From Chryseobacterium sp. Leaf180 (GTDB taxonomy: Bacteria; Bacteroidota; Bacteroidia; Flavobacteriales; Weeksellaceae): a DNA stretch of 64,000 bases. Positions 53,050 to 63,282 of this stretch are shown here, in pieces. Position 1 is the first letter of the stretch, and each line of letters begins with the position of its first letter. A model generated the notes under the pieces. That model did no database searches. It saw only the letters and a program-made list of their open reading frames with translations, and was not told where the DNA came from. The stretch is taken from positions 21,503 through 85,502 of the forward strand of contig NZ_LMPJ01000014.1 of assembly GCF_001424585.1 (NCBI RefSeq), written 5' to 3'. Made by a program: the position numbers and the translations under genes.

Positions 53050-53364
53050 ACATGACTGCAATTTATATTGTGTAATCATCAGATATTCTATCTGATCTCT
53101 AAAAGTTTGAAAAATAATCTTAATTTTATCTTCTACACCATAAAGGTAAACAACTGGAACTATTTAAAATATGACCCAGAAAACAGAGACGAACCATCGC
53201 CAGAAAAAAGGTAATACCTATAAAGAAAACTGTGCTTATCAACACCATTCCTGCTGGTATCTTTATTGCAAAAGCCTGATCATCATCGCTATCCAATAAA
53301 AAAATAAGTGACCTCTTTCATTTAATAATAAAAGTCCTCTTTCTGAATCCGTGTAATTCTATTT

Positions 53365-53667
53365 ATGAAAAATCCGACAGACCTTCATCAACTCATTTTT
53401 TCAAATTTTAAAATCAAACCCGGCATTAAGGCAAGTGTTGTGATTCCGGTAAAAGACGAAGAATATTATATTGAAAAGGTTCTGCAATCGCTGTCTCATC
53501 AGGTGGATCTCGACGGCAATCTGCTGGATGTCAATTTTTTTGAAATCCTGATTCTCGCCAATAACTGTACTGATCATTCTGTTGACCTGATTAAAAATTT
53601 TCAGCTGAACCAACAGATCTGGAAAATCTTTTTGATAGAAAACAATATCAGGCAAAAGCATTTTTAA
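53365..53667 (+). pseudogene. N-terminal fragment of a family 2 glycosyltransferase
   Basis: 100 codons beginning with SVVIPVKDEEYYIEKVL and reaching ILILANNCTDHS, the nucleotide-binding half of a GT-A fold. A full enzyme would be 250-350 residues with DxD and acceptor motifs; here the frame ends soon after. The bases that follow show no continuation in another frame. So it is a truncated remnant. Confidence 0.75.
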
Positions 53668-53770
53668 AAGAAATTTTTGCTTCTATATAACATTATAACT
53701 GTAATAATTACGAAGAACAAATAGTTTAAACTGTTCGCTCTTTGTATATCCATTTTAAGGATTTAGTTGA

Positions 53771-54784
53771 TCAATAGCTGACGTTTCGGGACTTGGAGGT
53801 ATTAGCAGCCGGAAATAACTTTCCAACTCTCTTCATAAAGTTTCTAATTTTCTCTATAATGTCATCTCCATCTTCTTCTAATGCAAAATGCCCAGTATCA
53901 TAAATATTATAGTCGATTTCCTTAACATCTTTTTTGAAAGCAGCTGCTCCAATTTCAGGAAAAAACGCGTCATTTTTACCCCAAACTATTAGTAATGGTG
54001 GCTGATTGTCTCTTAAATACTGTTGCCATTTTGGATATAGCGTTAAGTTGTTTTGGTAATCGTAAAATAAATCCAAATTGACCTGATGTGCATTAGGTCT
54101 TGAAAGTCTTAAATAATCCAAATGCCAGGTGTCGGGATTGATGGTTTCGATATTTCTTGTTCCGTGTGTGTATTGCCACTTTAAGCCGTCCAGTGAAAAG
54201 GATGGCAGTATTGCTTTTTCGGTTTCAGGGTTTCGGTCTTTCCAAAGTGCTCTGATTCCAGCCCACGCATCACCCAAACCTTCTACATATGCATTCCCGT
54301 TTTGATTAATTATTGCCGTAACCCTTTCCGGATGAGCTGTTGCTATTCTAAAACCAATTGGTGCTCCATAATCCTGGATCATCAATGTATATGAGACAAT
54401 TTTCTTCTTTTCTAGAAAGGTGTCTATAGTTTTTGCAATATTATCAAAAGTGTATTCATATTCACTTGCCAAAGGAAAATCGCTGTTTCCAAATGAGGGA
54501 TAATCTGGTGCGATCAAGTGAAAATCATCAGATAGCAGTGATAAGACTTTTCGGTATTGATGTGATGATGAGGGAAAGCCGTGCAGCAGGACTATCGTAG
54601 GTTTTTTTGGGTTTCCTGCTTGTCTGTAAGCAATGCTTATTCCGTCAATTTCGATGGTTTTGTATAATGTGGGATGTTTATGTGTCATATTTTTTGATTT
54701 ATTGTCAGTATTATTACTTGTTTGGCTTGCACATCCAAATAATGTGAATAGGATAATTAGTTGTAATAAAAAAAATCTTTTCAT
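53771..54784 (-). CDS. Alpha/beta-hydrolase lipoprotein (dehalogenase/epoxide hydrolase type)
   Basis: 337 aa. The lipobox LFGC has Cys18. The oxyanion motif is HGFPSSS, the nucleophile elbow is IQDYGAPIG with Asp138 (Asp rather than Ser, as in haloalkane dehalogenases and epoxide hydrolases), the acid is Asp272 (GKNDAFF) and the base His299 (TGHFALEE). So it hydrolyses halides, epoxides or esters in the periplasm. It follows a DUF1348 gene by 11 bp and belongs to the TetR-controlled unit. Substrate unknown. Confidence 0.88.
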   Translation of the reverse strand: MKRFFLLQLIILFTLFGCASQTSNNTDNKSKNMTHKHPTLYKTIEIDGISIAYRQAGNPKKPTIVLLHGFPSSSHQYRKVLSLLSDDFHLIAPDYPSFGNSDFPLASEYEYTFDNIAKTIDTFLEKKKIVSYTLMIQDYGAPIGFRIATAHPERVTAIINQNGNAYVEGLGDAWAGIRALWKDRNPETEKAILPSFSLDGLKWQYTHGTRNIETINPDTWHLDYLRLSRPNAHQVNLDLFYDYQNNLTLYPKWQQYLRDNQPPLLIVWGKNDAFFPEIGAAAFKKDVKEIDYNIYDTGHFALEEDGDDIIEKIRNFMKRVGKLFPAANTSKSRNVSY

Positions 54785-54795
54785 ATTCTGATTGT

Positions 54796-55206
54796 TTATA
54801 ACCTTCTTTCGGTTTCTTCAATTTTTAGGTCATTGATGCTGGCAAACCTTTTTGCCATTAATCCATTTTCATCAAATTCCCAGTTTTCGTTTCCGTAGGC
54901 TCTAAACCACTGACCGTTTTTATCCCGATATTCGTACTCAAATCTTACAGCGATTCGATTGTCATTAAATGTCCAAAGCTGTTTTTTAAGTTTATAATCC
55001 AATTCATTTTTCCATTTGTCCGAAAGAAAATCCTGTACTTCTTTTCTTCCGTTAATGAATTGATCCCGATTGCGCCATTCTGTATCTAGAGTATATGCTT
55101 TTGAAATTCGAACTGGGTCTTTGCTGTTCCATGCATCTTCTGCCATTTGAATTTTTTGTATCGCTGTTTCTTCGTTAAAAGGTGGTAGCGGATGTAATTG
55201 TGTCAT
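54796..55206 (-). CDS. DUF1348 (NTF2-like) protein
   Basis: 136 aa. [25 protein letters not shown] near the N terminus and the following [21 protein letters not shown], then [10 protein letters not shown], form the NTF2-like cone typical of DUF1348. The fold hosts enzymes and ligand binders; no function is known here. The start is 5 bp downstream of a palindrome matching that in front of the TetR gene. It is the first gene of a unit with the alpha/beta-hydrolase. Confidence 0.88.
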   Translation of the reverse strand: MTQLHPLPPFNEETAIQKIQMAEDAWNSKDPVRISKAYTLDTEWRNRDQFINGRKEVQDFLSDKWKNELDYKLKKQLWTFNDNRIAVRFEYEYRDKNGQWFRAYGNENWEFDENGLMAKRFASINDLKIEETERRL

Positions 55207-55210
55207 AATT

Positions 55211-55228
55211 TACCGAACGTTTGTTAAA
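55211..55228. promoter_or_regulatory. TetR operator in front of DUF1348
   Basis: TACCGAACGTTTGTTAAA; the centre is the palindrome AACGTT. It matches the site at 55839 in 16 of 18 positions. Confidence 0.75.
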
Positions 55229-55246
55229 TTTAGTTTTCAAAATTTT

Positions 55247-55810
55247 TTATTCTTTGGAATATCGCTTTTCAATATTTTTTAAAGTATTTTTAAAAATACT
55301 GGTATCAGCTAACCCTTTTGTTACAATCAGGCTGCCTTGTAATTCTATTAAGGTCTGAATTGCGTTTTGTTGAGACTGTGTGGAAGTTAATTTTAAGGAA
55401 ATACCCAACCCATTAAAAGCGGCAATCCATTTATCCATACCAGATTTTATCTGCTGTTCAAATAACGATAATCCGCTATGCATTGAAAAAGCCCTTAAAA
55501 CACAAGTTTCTTTTCCACTATCATAAAGAACTTCAATATTTTTCAGAGCATCTTTTAATCTCAGGTTCGCTGTTTTTTTTTCGTTCAAAAGATGAGAGAA
55601 AATATTGTCATCAACCCACTCATCTATATTGTTCAGTACTGATTCTGCCATTTCCTGTTTTCCATTGGGAAACCGATGATACAGACTTGCTTTTTTTAAT
55701 CCGGTTACTTCCGCTAACTCATTTAAACTTGCTCCTTCATAGCCTTTATCTCTAAAAACTTTGGTAAGCCCGGCTATCATATCCGTATCTAAAATTTTCT
55801 GTGGTCTCAT
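55247..55810 (-). CDS. TetR/AcrR-family repressor
   Basis: 187 aa. The N-terminal helix-turn-helix is SLNELAEVTGLKKASLYHRFPNGK (about residues 28-51), typical of TetR, followed by a mostly helical ligand domain. Its own promoter region and that of the DUF1348 gene, 5 bp before that start, carry the same palindrome, so it probably represses both. Inducer unknown, perhaps the substrate of the hydrolase. Confidence 0.92.
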   Translation of the reverse strand: MRPQKILDTDMIAGLTKVFRDKGYEGASLNELAEVTGLKKASLYHRFPNGKQEMAESVLNNIDEWVDDNIFSHLLNEKKTANLRLKDALKNIEVLYDSGKETCVLRAFSMHSGLSLFEQQIKSGMDKWIAAFNGLGISLKLTSTQSQQNAIQTLIELQGSLIVTKGLADTSIFKNTLKNIEKRYSKE

Positions 55811-55838
55811 CGTGCAAATATATAAAAATAATATGTAT

Positions 55839-55856
55839 TACCAAACGTTCGTTAAA
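55839..55856. promoter_or_regulatory. TetR operator of the repressor's own promoter
   Basis: TACCAAACGTTCGTTAAA, 29 bp upstream of the TetR start, near-identical to 55211-55228. Confidence 0.75.
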
Positions 55857-56108
55857 ATACTTTTCTTTTTTCAGGTTTTACGGGCTGCTGTAATACTTAT
55901 AGCGTTTATCTTTAAGCCCTTCCAGATATTTTTCCTTTATAAATATATTCCCGTCTTTTCTATATTCGTGAGTGGATGCTGTAAAATGGCCTTCGGATAG
56001 TAAGGTAATTTAAAATGTAAACTCCTTTTTTTCATTTCTATTTTTAATGTTTTCTTCTTAAAATTTAAGCTTCAAAACTTATCCCCTGTGGACTAATCTG
56101 GCGAAGTA

Positions 56109-57197
56109 CTACTCCATAATCATATAGTTCTCTGTTTCTTCAATTAATCGCAAGATTATATCTGCCGTTGAATCTGAACTGTAAGTTGATTTTGATTGTC
56201 CGGTCCAGATACTTAAGAATTCAGGATTTTGCTGGAGTTTTGCAGCTGCACGTAGTGGGCCGGTAATTTTATTTTGGTAAGGATACGGAAGAATGTGCTC
56301 ACTATTGTCCAATAGATGTGTAAAAATATTTTTCAAGCCTCTGGCATTGCGTCCTGAAAAACTTTTTGTCAACACAATATCTTTTTCAGAGGCATTTCTC
56401 AATTTGCATTTCTCAAACTCCAGCAAAGCACTTTCAACAGACCCTAATAAGAGACTTCCGATTTGAAATCCTTGTGCTCCCAACAGCCTGACAGCTAAAA
56501 GCGTCTTGGCATTATATATCCCACCAGCATAAATTAATGGTACATTCACTTTGTCATGTACCTGTGCCAAAAGTGAAAGACCTCCAATCTCAGGTATTTT
56601 TTCACCGATAAAACTTCCCCTGTGACCACCTGCCTCAATACCCTGTACACAGATTATGTTAATTCCGGCTTCCTCTAAAACTATAGCTTCTTCAATGGAA
56701 GTTGCTGTTCCTATCAGCACTGTTCCATTCATTTTGAGTAGATCAATACTGGCTGCATCCAAAAGACCAAAAGTAAAACTAACAATTTTACAATCTTCAG
56801 CTAAAATTGCCTCTATTTGGTCATGGTAATCTGTAAGTTTAATCTCTTCATATTCAGGATACTTTACGTTTAACTGATGTTGATCAGATAGAAGTTGAAG
56901 AAATTCTTTTGTTCGTAGATATTGTAATCTCAGTGATTCATTCTGTTCCGGTAACGGATTGAGGAAAAGATTGACCGCAAATGGGTTATCAGTAAATCTC
57001 TTTGTAGCACGAATCAGTTCGACGCATTTTGCAGCAGGCAGATCACCAAGTGATAAGGAGCCCAATGATCCTACATTTGATGCTGCGGCGACCATTTCAG
57101 GAGTCGTTACCCCAAACATAGGAGCCTGTACAATAGGATATTTAAGATTTAATATCTTAGTAAGAGCGTTTTGCCATTTTATAGACTGTTCATTCAT
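56109..57197 (-). CDS. Nitronate monooxygenase
   Basis: 362 aa. The FMN-binding TIM barrel has PIVQAPMFGVTTPEMVAAASN at the start, VCVQGIEAGGHRGSF in the centre and PLIYAGGIYN with LLGAQGFQIGSL near the end, all standard for NMO. It oxidises nitronates such as propionate 3-nitronate. It is transcribed alone and downstream of the TetR unit, with a gap. No nearby partner. Confidence 0.9.
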   Translation of the reverse strand: MNEQSIKWQNALTKILNLKYPIVQAPMFGVTTPEMVAAASNVGSLGSLSLGDLPAAKCVELIRATKRFTDNPFAVNLFLNPLPEQNESLRLQYLRTKEFLQLLSDQHQLNVKYPEYEEIKLTDYHDQIEAILAEDCKIVSFTFGLLDAASIDLLKMNGTVLIGTATSIEEAIVLEEAGINIICVQGIEAGGHRGSFIGEKIPEIGGLSLLAQVHDKVNVPLIYAGGIYNAKTLLAVRLLGAQGFQIGSLLLGSVESALLEFEKCKLRNASEKDIVLTKSFSGRNARGLKNIFTHLLDNSEHILPYPYQNKITGPLRAAAKLQQNPEFLSIWTGQSKSTYSSDSTADIILRLIEETENYMIME

Positions 57198-57841
57198 CGA
57201 CGTACATTTTTAAAGGATATCTATCAAAATTATTCCATAGTTTTAAACTAAACAGATGTTTAATATAATTGGATATTTCTTTATATTCTGCTTCCGGCAA
57301 TTTTAAACTAATCCTAAATATTGGCTTTCCATTTTCATTTGAAACGTACTGATATTTTAGTTACCATCAATAATAATCTGCGTAATGAATTCTGCGATTA
57401 GTATTCTCAATCCTGCTTATAATTCTGTAACGGGCCTGTTCAATTCGGTAATCACTGTGTTCCATACTGGAAATGCGATAAAAAAGCTCGCATACAACTA
57501 AGATTTCTTTAATCAAATAGATAAATCCTAATAATCTGATTTTCTGAAAATTTACTTTTATTAATTGTAAACTTAATTGTAAACTATATTTTTAAACGCT
57601 CTCGCTTTGTCGTAAATTACACTGCTATTAATCACCATAATGATAAAAGGAACAGTCTACCATTAATACAATAATTTTATATTGAAAAAATTCTTTCATT
57701 TAAATATCATCTAACTGGTACTAATAAATAATAAAATTGTATTTATCTTTGAACAATAAGATGTTTATATTAAATTATCAAAAAAATATCTTTCGCCAAC
57801 AACAACTTAAATAACAAAGCGGTCGCAATACTTTTAAATCT
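57198..57841. other. 644-bp gene-free region
   Basis: I see no gene, terminator or obvious repeat beyond AT-rich stretches; it separates divergent genes and must hold both promoters. Confidence 0.6.
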
Positions 57842-58897
57842 ATGAAAATTTCAAAGAAAATCAATGCATTTCGAAGATCAGTAATGCATAATTTGACAAA
57901 AGGTATAGGAAAAGATCAATCGCCGGCCGGTAATAAAAAGAATGTTGCGATTAAGAGAATTTTAATCACAAGACCCAATCACCGTTTAGGAAACTTACTA
58001 ATTGCTACACCACTCGTTCAGGAAGTTCTCACGCTATTTCCGGACAGTAAGATAGATCTTTTTGTAAAAGGCGGGGTTTCACCTTCCATTTTCAAAAACT
58101 TCACTCAAGTTGACAGAATTATTCAACTTCCAAAAAAGCCGTTCAGTAATTTATTCAAATATCTGAAAGGCTGGGCTCTTTTAAAAACAAGAAAATATGA
58201 CTTAGTCATCAATTCAACGGCAGGATCTTCTTCTGGCCGGTTGTCTACACAGTTTGCCCGCTCCCATTACAAATTGTTTTCTGATCAGAAAAGCGAATTA
58301 CAGGAGAAATTTTCGGATTACAGGCACTCAGCTAAAAACTCAATTTATAATTTACGCGATTATTTATCACAATTTGGTTTTGAGCATTTATCTGCCAGAA
58401 TTCCAGATCTTGATATCAAACTGGATCCTGATGAAATAGAAAAAGGAAAAGAGCAGTTGAATACCATCATTCAAAATGATAAAAAAACAATCTGCCTGTT
58501 TACCAATGCCACAGGTGCCAAATGTTATTCTGAAGAATGGTGGACAAAATTCTACGATACGCTCAAAAAAAACTTTGACGATTATAATATCATCGAAATG
58601 TTACCTGTAGAAAATATTTCAAAACTCAATTTCAAAATTCCACATTTTTACAGTAAAGACATCCGGGAAATGGGAGGATTTATTGCCAACGTTGCGCTTT
58701 TTATAGCCGCAGACAGCGGGGTGATGCATTTAGCAAGTGCATCTGGTACGCCGACCCTGGGATTATTTTCTGTAAGTGAGGAAAGTGTCTACCAGCCTTA
58801 TAACCATAAAAGTTTTTCGGTGAATACAGAGCAAACTGATAACGAAGAAATTGTGAATTTAATCTCTAAAACTTTAAGAGAATACAGTATTGATTGA
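57842..58897 (+). CDS. Glycosyltransferase family 9 (heptosyltransferase-like)
   Basis: 351 aa. The start of the catalytic region (RILITRPNHRLGNLLIATPLVQEV) and the ADSGVMHLASASGTPTLGLF block near the C terminus are the hallmarks of GT9 (WaaC/WaaF). It should add a sugar during LPS or lipooligosaccharide core assembly. A basic N-terminal tail of about 35 residues may hold it at the membrane. The gene is followed directly by a WaaP-like kinase, supporting an LPS-core function. Confidence 0.92.
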   Translation: MKISKKINAFRRSVMHNLTKGIGKDQSPAGNKKNVAIKRILITRPNHRLGNLLIATPLVQEVLTLFPDSKIDLFVKGGVSPSIFKNFTQVDRIIQLPKKPFSNLFKYLKGWALLKTRKYDLVINSTAGSSSGRLSTQFARSHYKLFSDQKSELQEKFSDYRHSAKNSIYNLRDYLSQFGFEHLSARIPDLDIKLDPDEIEKGKEQLNTIIQNDKKTICLFTNATGAKCYSEEWWTKFYDTLKKNFDDYNIIEMLPVENISKLNFKIPHFYSKDIREMGGFIANVALFIAADSGVMHLASASGTPTLGLFSVSEESVYQPYNHKSFSVNTEQTDNEEIVNLISKTLREYSID

Positions 58898-58907
58898 GAG
58901 CGTTGAG

Positions 58908-59669
58908 ATGAATGTTATTTTTACAGAAGATTTTTCAAAGTATAAGGAAGAAATTTTAGGTATCCTAAAAAATTTCGGATCAGGCGGAACTATGATTGGC
59001 AGCGGCGGCAGAAATGTGATAAAGTTTTTTGCAGTCAAAGATCGACTGTTCAATTTTAAATCATTTAAGCAGCACAATATTATAAACCGACACGTTTATA
59101 AATTCTACAGGAAATCAAAAGCCAGAAGGTCGTTTGAGTATGCACATCTGCTGCTTGAGAACAACTTCTATACTCCCAAACCCATTGCTTACATTGAGAA
59201 TCATGATTTTATAGGACTTACGTCGAGCTATTATGTAAGCGAGCAACTTGAAGATTCTTTCACTTTGGAAGAAATACTTTACGACAGAGAATTTGCCGAA
59301 AGAATCGATATTATTAAAGGATACACGCAACTAATCTATAATTTACATGAACATGGCATTCAGTTTATTGATAACGCAGCAGGAAATTTTTTAATCCGAA
59401 AAGAAGAAGGCCACTACCGTTTTTACATTGTAGACTTAAACAGGATGAACTTTTTCGAGCATATTGAGATCAATAAAAGACTGAAAAATTTTGCAAGATT
59501 TACGATTGATAAAGAAATCATGACGATCATCGGTGAAGAATACGCCCGCTTATCCGGACAATCAATTGATTTTTGCCTGAATAAAATCTTTGATGCCTCC
59601 CGCAAAATGCTGCTGAAACGTAAAGTAAAAAAGGTGCTTAAGCTGTATAAACATGTTATCAAAATTTAA
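58908..59669 (+). CDS. Lipopolysaccharide kinase-like protein (InaA/WaaP family)
   Basis: 253 aa from ATG at 58908; a TTG start at 58890 would overlap the upstream gene. The kinase-like fold is seen in LHEHGIQFIDNAAGNFLI (catalytic loop; Asp with N three residues later) and IVDLNRMNF (metal loop). It would phosphorylate a Kdo or heptose of LPS in the cytoplasm. It follows the GT9 gene by 10 bp in one operon. Confidence 0.85.
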   Translation: MNVIFTEDFSKYKEEILGILKNFGSGGTMIGSGGRNVIKFFAVKDRLFNFKSFKQHNIINRHVYKFYRKSKARRSFEYAHLLLENNFYTPKPIAYIENHDFIGLTSSYYVSEQLEDSFTLEEILYDREFAERIDIIKGYTQLIYNLHEHGIQFIDNAAGNFLIRKEEGHYRFYIVDLNRMNFFEHIEINKRLKNFARFTIDKEIMTIIGEEYARLSGQSIDFCLNKIFDASRKMLLKRKVKKVLKLYKHVIKI

Positions 59670-59736
59670 CCTGAAATGCCCTGAATAGAAAAGGATTAAT
59701 TCAAAAACAATAATCAGCACATTACCGTATAATATA

Positions 59737-60336
59737 ATGAATTCAACGCTTGACCATTTAAAAGCATTTGACACGGAACTGTTTCTCATGATTAACAGAC
59801 AGCATAATGCGTTTTTTGATATTGTGATGTACTGGGCCAGTGACAAGTTATTTTGGTTTCCGTTTTACGCTGTTTTGCTGTTTTTTTTGATCAGTATATA
59901 TAAAAAATTCACGATTTTCATTCTACTTGCTATTACAGCGACCATCACCCTATGCGATCAAACCGCTTCCGGACTTTTAAAAAATCTCGTGAAACGACTC
60001 AGACCTTCTCACGAACCCGATCTGGCACCGTTTGTTCATTTAAGCAAAGCCGGGGCTGGCGGTAACTACGGTTTTGTATCTTCTCACAGCGCCAATGCAT
60101 TTGGGCTTGTCATATTTCTTTTCTTTTTACTTCCCGCCAAATATAACTGGCTGAAGATTATTTTGTTGTTCTGGGCTTTGCTCGTTTCTTACAGCAGAAT
60201 TTACAACGGCGTTCATTATCCCGGCGATATTATTGGCGGTGCTTTTGTAGGCTGCATATCGGGCAGCGTTGTCTGGTTAATCTTCAGAAGAATCTTTAGA
60301 AACAGCAAAGTTGGGGAGCGGCATTTATCAACATGA
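59737..60336 (+). CDS. PAP2-family membrane phosphatase
   Basis: 199 aa. The three phosphatase motifs are KRLRPSHEP, SSHSANAFG and RIYNGVHYPGD, each between hydrophobic helices (six in total). Such enzymes remove phosphate from undecaprenyl diphosphate or lipid A. It follows the LPS-type kinase by 67 bp in the same direction, so it may work on the same lipid. Confidence 0.93.
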   Translation: MNSTLDHLKAFDTELFLMINRQHNAFFDIVMYWASDKLFWFPFYAVLLFFLISIYKKFTIFILLAITATITLCDQTASGLLKNLVKRLRPSHEPDLAPFVHLSKAGAGGNYGFVSSHSANAFGLVIFLFFLLPAKYNWLKIILLFWALLVSYSRIYNGVHYPGDIIGGAFVGCISGSVVWLIFRRIFRNSKVGERHLST

Positions 60337-60474
60337 ATACTTAGATATTGAGAAAAAATTCGTTAAAATCAAAGCCGTGCGTGCAAATCCTAAACTTTCT
60401 AAATAGCACTACCATTGGCTGACGGGATTGGTTGCGAAATAATTTTGAATAATTATCCTGTATGCAAGAATATA

Positions 60475-60512
60475 AAAAATCCAATCTGTATCGATACAGA
60501 TTGGATTTTTTT
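60475..60512. terminator. Bidirectional terminator
   Basis: ATCCAATCTGTATC and its perfect complement, with As before and Ts after, shared by the PAP2 and the phosphatase genes. Confidence 0.9.
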
Positions 60513-60528
60513 TTACTATTTGTTATGA

Positions 60529-63282
60529 TTATTCTACAATGAGTTTTAAAGTAAATAATTTTCTGGTATGTACTTTTACGAAGTAAATGCCTTTGGGTAA
60601 ATTTTCATTAACCAAGGAGAATTTCTGGTTGTTTATATTTTTGGTTTCATATAAAATTTGTCCTGCAGCCGATAAAAGCTGAATTTTCTCAATCGGATAA
60701 TCACTTTTTATGAAAGTTGGCTGCCCCGTTTTTGCAGGATTCGGATACAAAATCACATTTTTCTCGGTATTACTATGAGATTCATCTGTACCCAACGTTG
60801 CACCAACCACCTGAAACGAAACTCTGTTTGAAACTTCTGTGTAAGAATCATTGGTAAACATCACCATGTAATAATTACCCGCTGCTGTTGGAACTCCATT
60901 CACGTTTCCAGTAATGGTCTTTGTACCCTGTGAAACTCCGTCAAAATAAGTGTATGATGTAAACTGATCATTCGGAATCTGTACACTTTGAGGATAAATT
61001 CCCAACCAGTCTTTGATAATTCCCGGAGAATCCGTCCATGATGCCGTGATGTTTTCTCCCAAAGTATAAAAAGGCTTGTTGATCCAAAGATCGGTAACAA
61101 TATCTCCTACTTTAAAGAATACTTTTCCTCCGATCTGAGTGTACCCGTCTTCTAAAAGATACGTGGCATAATAATATCCTTTCGCTAATCCCGTGAAGCT
61201 TTTTGCTCCTGCGGCAGCAGTTACATAACTCCATGCAGCAGAAGGATTTGCTGCTCCCGGCACCTGTCCCATTTTGTAAATTCCGATCCAGTCGTTGGTA
61301 AGATTGGGTCCGTTGGTGTAATTGATCACCACGGTTCCTCCCACCGGATAGGTATCTGAACTTGCCTGTAAAACCACTTTTGGTCCTACATAGAAATTTT
61401 TCCTTGCGGTGATTTCTGTATAACCGTTATTTGCAAAGAAACCTGCGAAATATTGCCCTTTCGTTGCCAAACCGGTATTGAAATTGGCTGTGCCGGAAGT
61501 CTGTCCGTTTGTATATCTGAATCCCTGAGAAGTGACGGCAGAAGGATTTTGTCCTTTTTTATAAATTCCTACCCAATCCTGCTGATTTCCAGGCCCGTCT
61601 GTGTATGTTGCCAGAATTGCTTCGTTCTGTAGGTATTCTGTTTTGTTTAAAACCAATCCAGGATTAGAAACCACACTTCCTGTCACCTCAAACTGTTTTA
61701 CATCACTCCAGTCACTCCATTCAAGATTTCGGTCTCTGTACCGTACTTTTACATAATAAACTCCATTAGTAACAGAATTGGCAGCGATTGTTGCTTTTGT
61801 AATATCTATTCCGGCGTTTAAATTTTTGGTAACATCCGGATTTCCTGTGCCGTCTTTTCCGAACCAGTTTTCAAAGTCTCTGTAAAATTCTTTATCAATC
61901 ACCGAAAAGTCGGCCGTTTTACTGATCAGAAACTGTGTTGTATTTAAAAGTTCTGAAGTTGGTGTCGCAAAAGTACTTCCGTTTAATGTTAAAGGTAAAG
62001 TGACAGGTGCTGTAAAGACGTTTGTGACCGAAGGTTTCGCTGGTTTTGCCAGGTTTTTATATCTGTGGAAACTGTCGACAAGCACACTGTTTTTCTGGTT
62101 ATAAATACTTCCGATTGAGTAGCTTTCAATATCTACTTTGCCATTGAGTACATCCACCTCAACGATTTGGTACGTCCAGTCGGTCAGCGTTTTCTGTACA
62201 TCGTCAAAATCCTGCTCATTCGACATTCCCCAATACTGATCCCACGCCGTACCACCGGAAATAATCTGATAGTTGGGCGAATTTTTGAGCTGCCCTCTGT
62301 GATAGAGATGATGGTGAGCTCCGATATGCATCAAATATTTATCAGATGCCGTCAGCATAGGCACAGCAGTATTTCTTACCCAGGTAGAAATATCTCCTAC
62401 ATATTGCTCAGCCTGATAAGGTCTGTGGCTTAAAGAAATAATCCAATGTACGGTATTATCTGTTGCAGCGGCAGTCAGAACCTGCTGCAGCCACGTCTGT
62501 TGAGCAGCTCCTGTATGTTCAGAGCTTAAACTCACAAAAAGTACGTTGCCGGCCTGCTGCGCGTAATAGTTTTCGTTTCCTGAACTGATATTTTTGTAGC
62601 TCAGCTCATCAATAAAAAAATGAGCATAGTAAGAATTCATGCCTAAACTTCCGTACGTCTCGTGATTTCCTACCGTCGTCTGAATCGGAAGGTATGGCGA
62701 GAGTTTCTGGTTTTTCTTAAAGTGAACATTTTCGTAATGATCAAGCGTCCCTACATCTACCTGATCTCCGACCATGAAAGTTAGAGCGATATTATCTGAA
62801 GGGTCTGCCGTCAAACCAAATCGCTGCTTGATTTTTCTGTAAGCATGCAGATTAAGAGAATCGTATCTCGGCTCATTTTTAATCTGATTATCACCCATAA
62901 TCAGAAATCTGATCTTTCCGTCTGCAGTTACAGCCTGCCCGGGAAGAGGAAGTGTTCTGAAATTATATACCGAAGACTCGACCGTTCCTGTTTTGACCTT
63001 ATAATAATACTTTGTATTGGGCTGAAGATTGGTAATCTTTGCCGTATGGTAGTAGTAGTTGTTGTTATAACCTGTATCAGAAAAAATGTTGGTAGTTCCT
63101 GTAACTGTCACGCTCAAATTAGCCGCTGAAGTGCCGTAATATACTGTTGTCTCATTATTTGACGAAGTTTTCCAGTTTACGATTATTGAATTGGGAGTAG
63201 GATTCTGTAAGTACGGAACCAGAGCCTGCCCAAAACATAGATGTGTCACAAAACAACACAGCACCAGTAAAAAATTTTTCAT
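60529..63282 (-). CDS. Secreted metallophosphatase (purple-acid-phosphatase-like) with T9SS tail
   Basis: 917 aa. A signal peptide ends near residue 19 (CFGQAL). A fibronectin-like N domain of the PAP type comes first (about 20-110, NSIIVNWKTSS). The metallophosphoesterase core follows: LIMGDNQIKN, FMVGDQVD, VGNHETYG, SLSHRPY and GAHHHLYHRG supply the Asp/Asn/His ligands. Three repeats of the NDWIGIYK/QDWVGIYK kind (Ig-like) fill the centre-to-end part, before a T9SS domain (LYPNPAKTGQP ... LIVE). It hydrolyses phosphoesters outside the cell. Substrate unknown. Confidence 0.93.
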   Translation of the reverse strand: MKNFLLVLCCFVTHLCFGQALVPYLQNPTPNSIIVNWKTSSNNETTVYYGTSAANLSVTVTGTTNIFSDTGYNNNYYYHTAKITNLQPNTKYYYKVKTGTVESSVYNFRTLPLPGQAVTADGKIRFLIMGDNQIKNEPRYDSLNLHAYRKIKQRFGLTADPSDNIALTFMVGDQVDVGTLDHYENVHFKKNQKLSPYLPIQTTVGNHETYGSLGMNSYYAHFFIDELSYKNISSGNENYYAQQAGNVLFVSLSSEHTGAAQQTWLQQVLTAAATDNTVHWIISLSHRPYQAEQYVGDISTWVRNTAVPMLTASDKYLMHIGAHHHLYHRGQLKNSPNYQIISGGTAWDQYWGMSNEQDFDDVQKTLTDWTYQIVEVDVLNGKVDIESYSIGSIYNQKNSVLVDSFHRYKNLAKPAKPSVTNVFTAPVTLPLTLNGSTFATPTSELLNTTQFLISKTADFSVIDKEFYRDFENWFGKDGTGNPDVTKNLNAGIDITKATIAANSVTNGVYYVKVRYRDRNLEWSDWSDVKQFEVTGSVVSNPGLVLNKTEYLQNEAILATYTDGPGNQQDWVGIYKKGQNPSAVTSQGFRYTNGQTSGTANFNTGLATKGQYFAGFFANNGYTEITARKNFYVGPKVVLQASSDTYPVGGTVVINYTNGPNLTNDWIGIYKMGQVPGAANPSAAWSYVTAAAGAKSFTGLAKGYYYATYLLEDGYTQIGGKVFFKVGDIVTDLWINKPFYTLGENITASWTDSPGIIKDWLGIYPQSVQIPNDQFTSYTYFDGVSQGTKTITGNVNGVPTAAGNYYMVMFTNDSYTEVSNRVSFQVVGATLGTDESHSNTEKNVILYPNPAKTGQPTFIKSDYPIEKIQLLSAAGQILYETKNINNQKFSLVNENLPKGIYFVKVHTRKLFTLKLIVE

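Noticed and set aside
53171..53299. A 42-codon frame (MTQKTETNHRQ...)
   Set aside because: It has no family pattern or terminator and lies in a decay zone; support is too weak.
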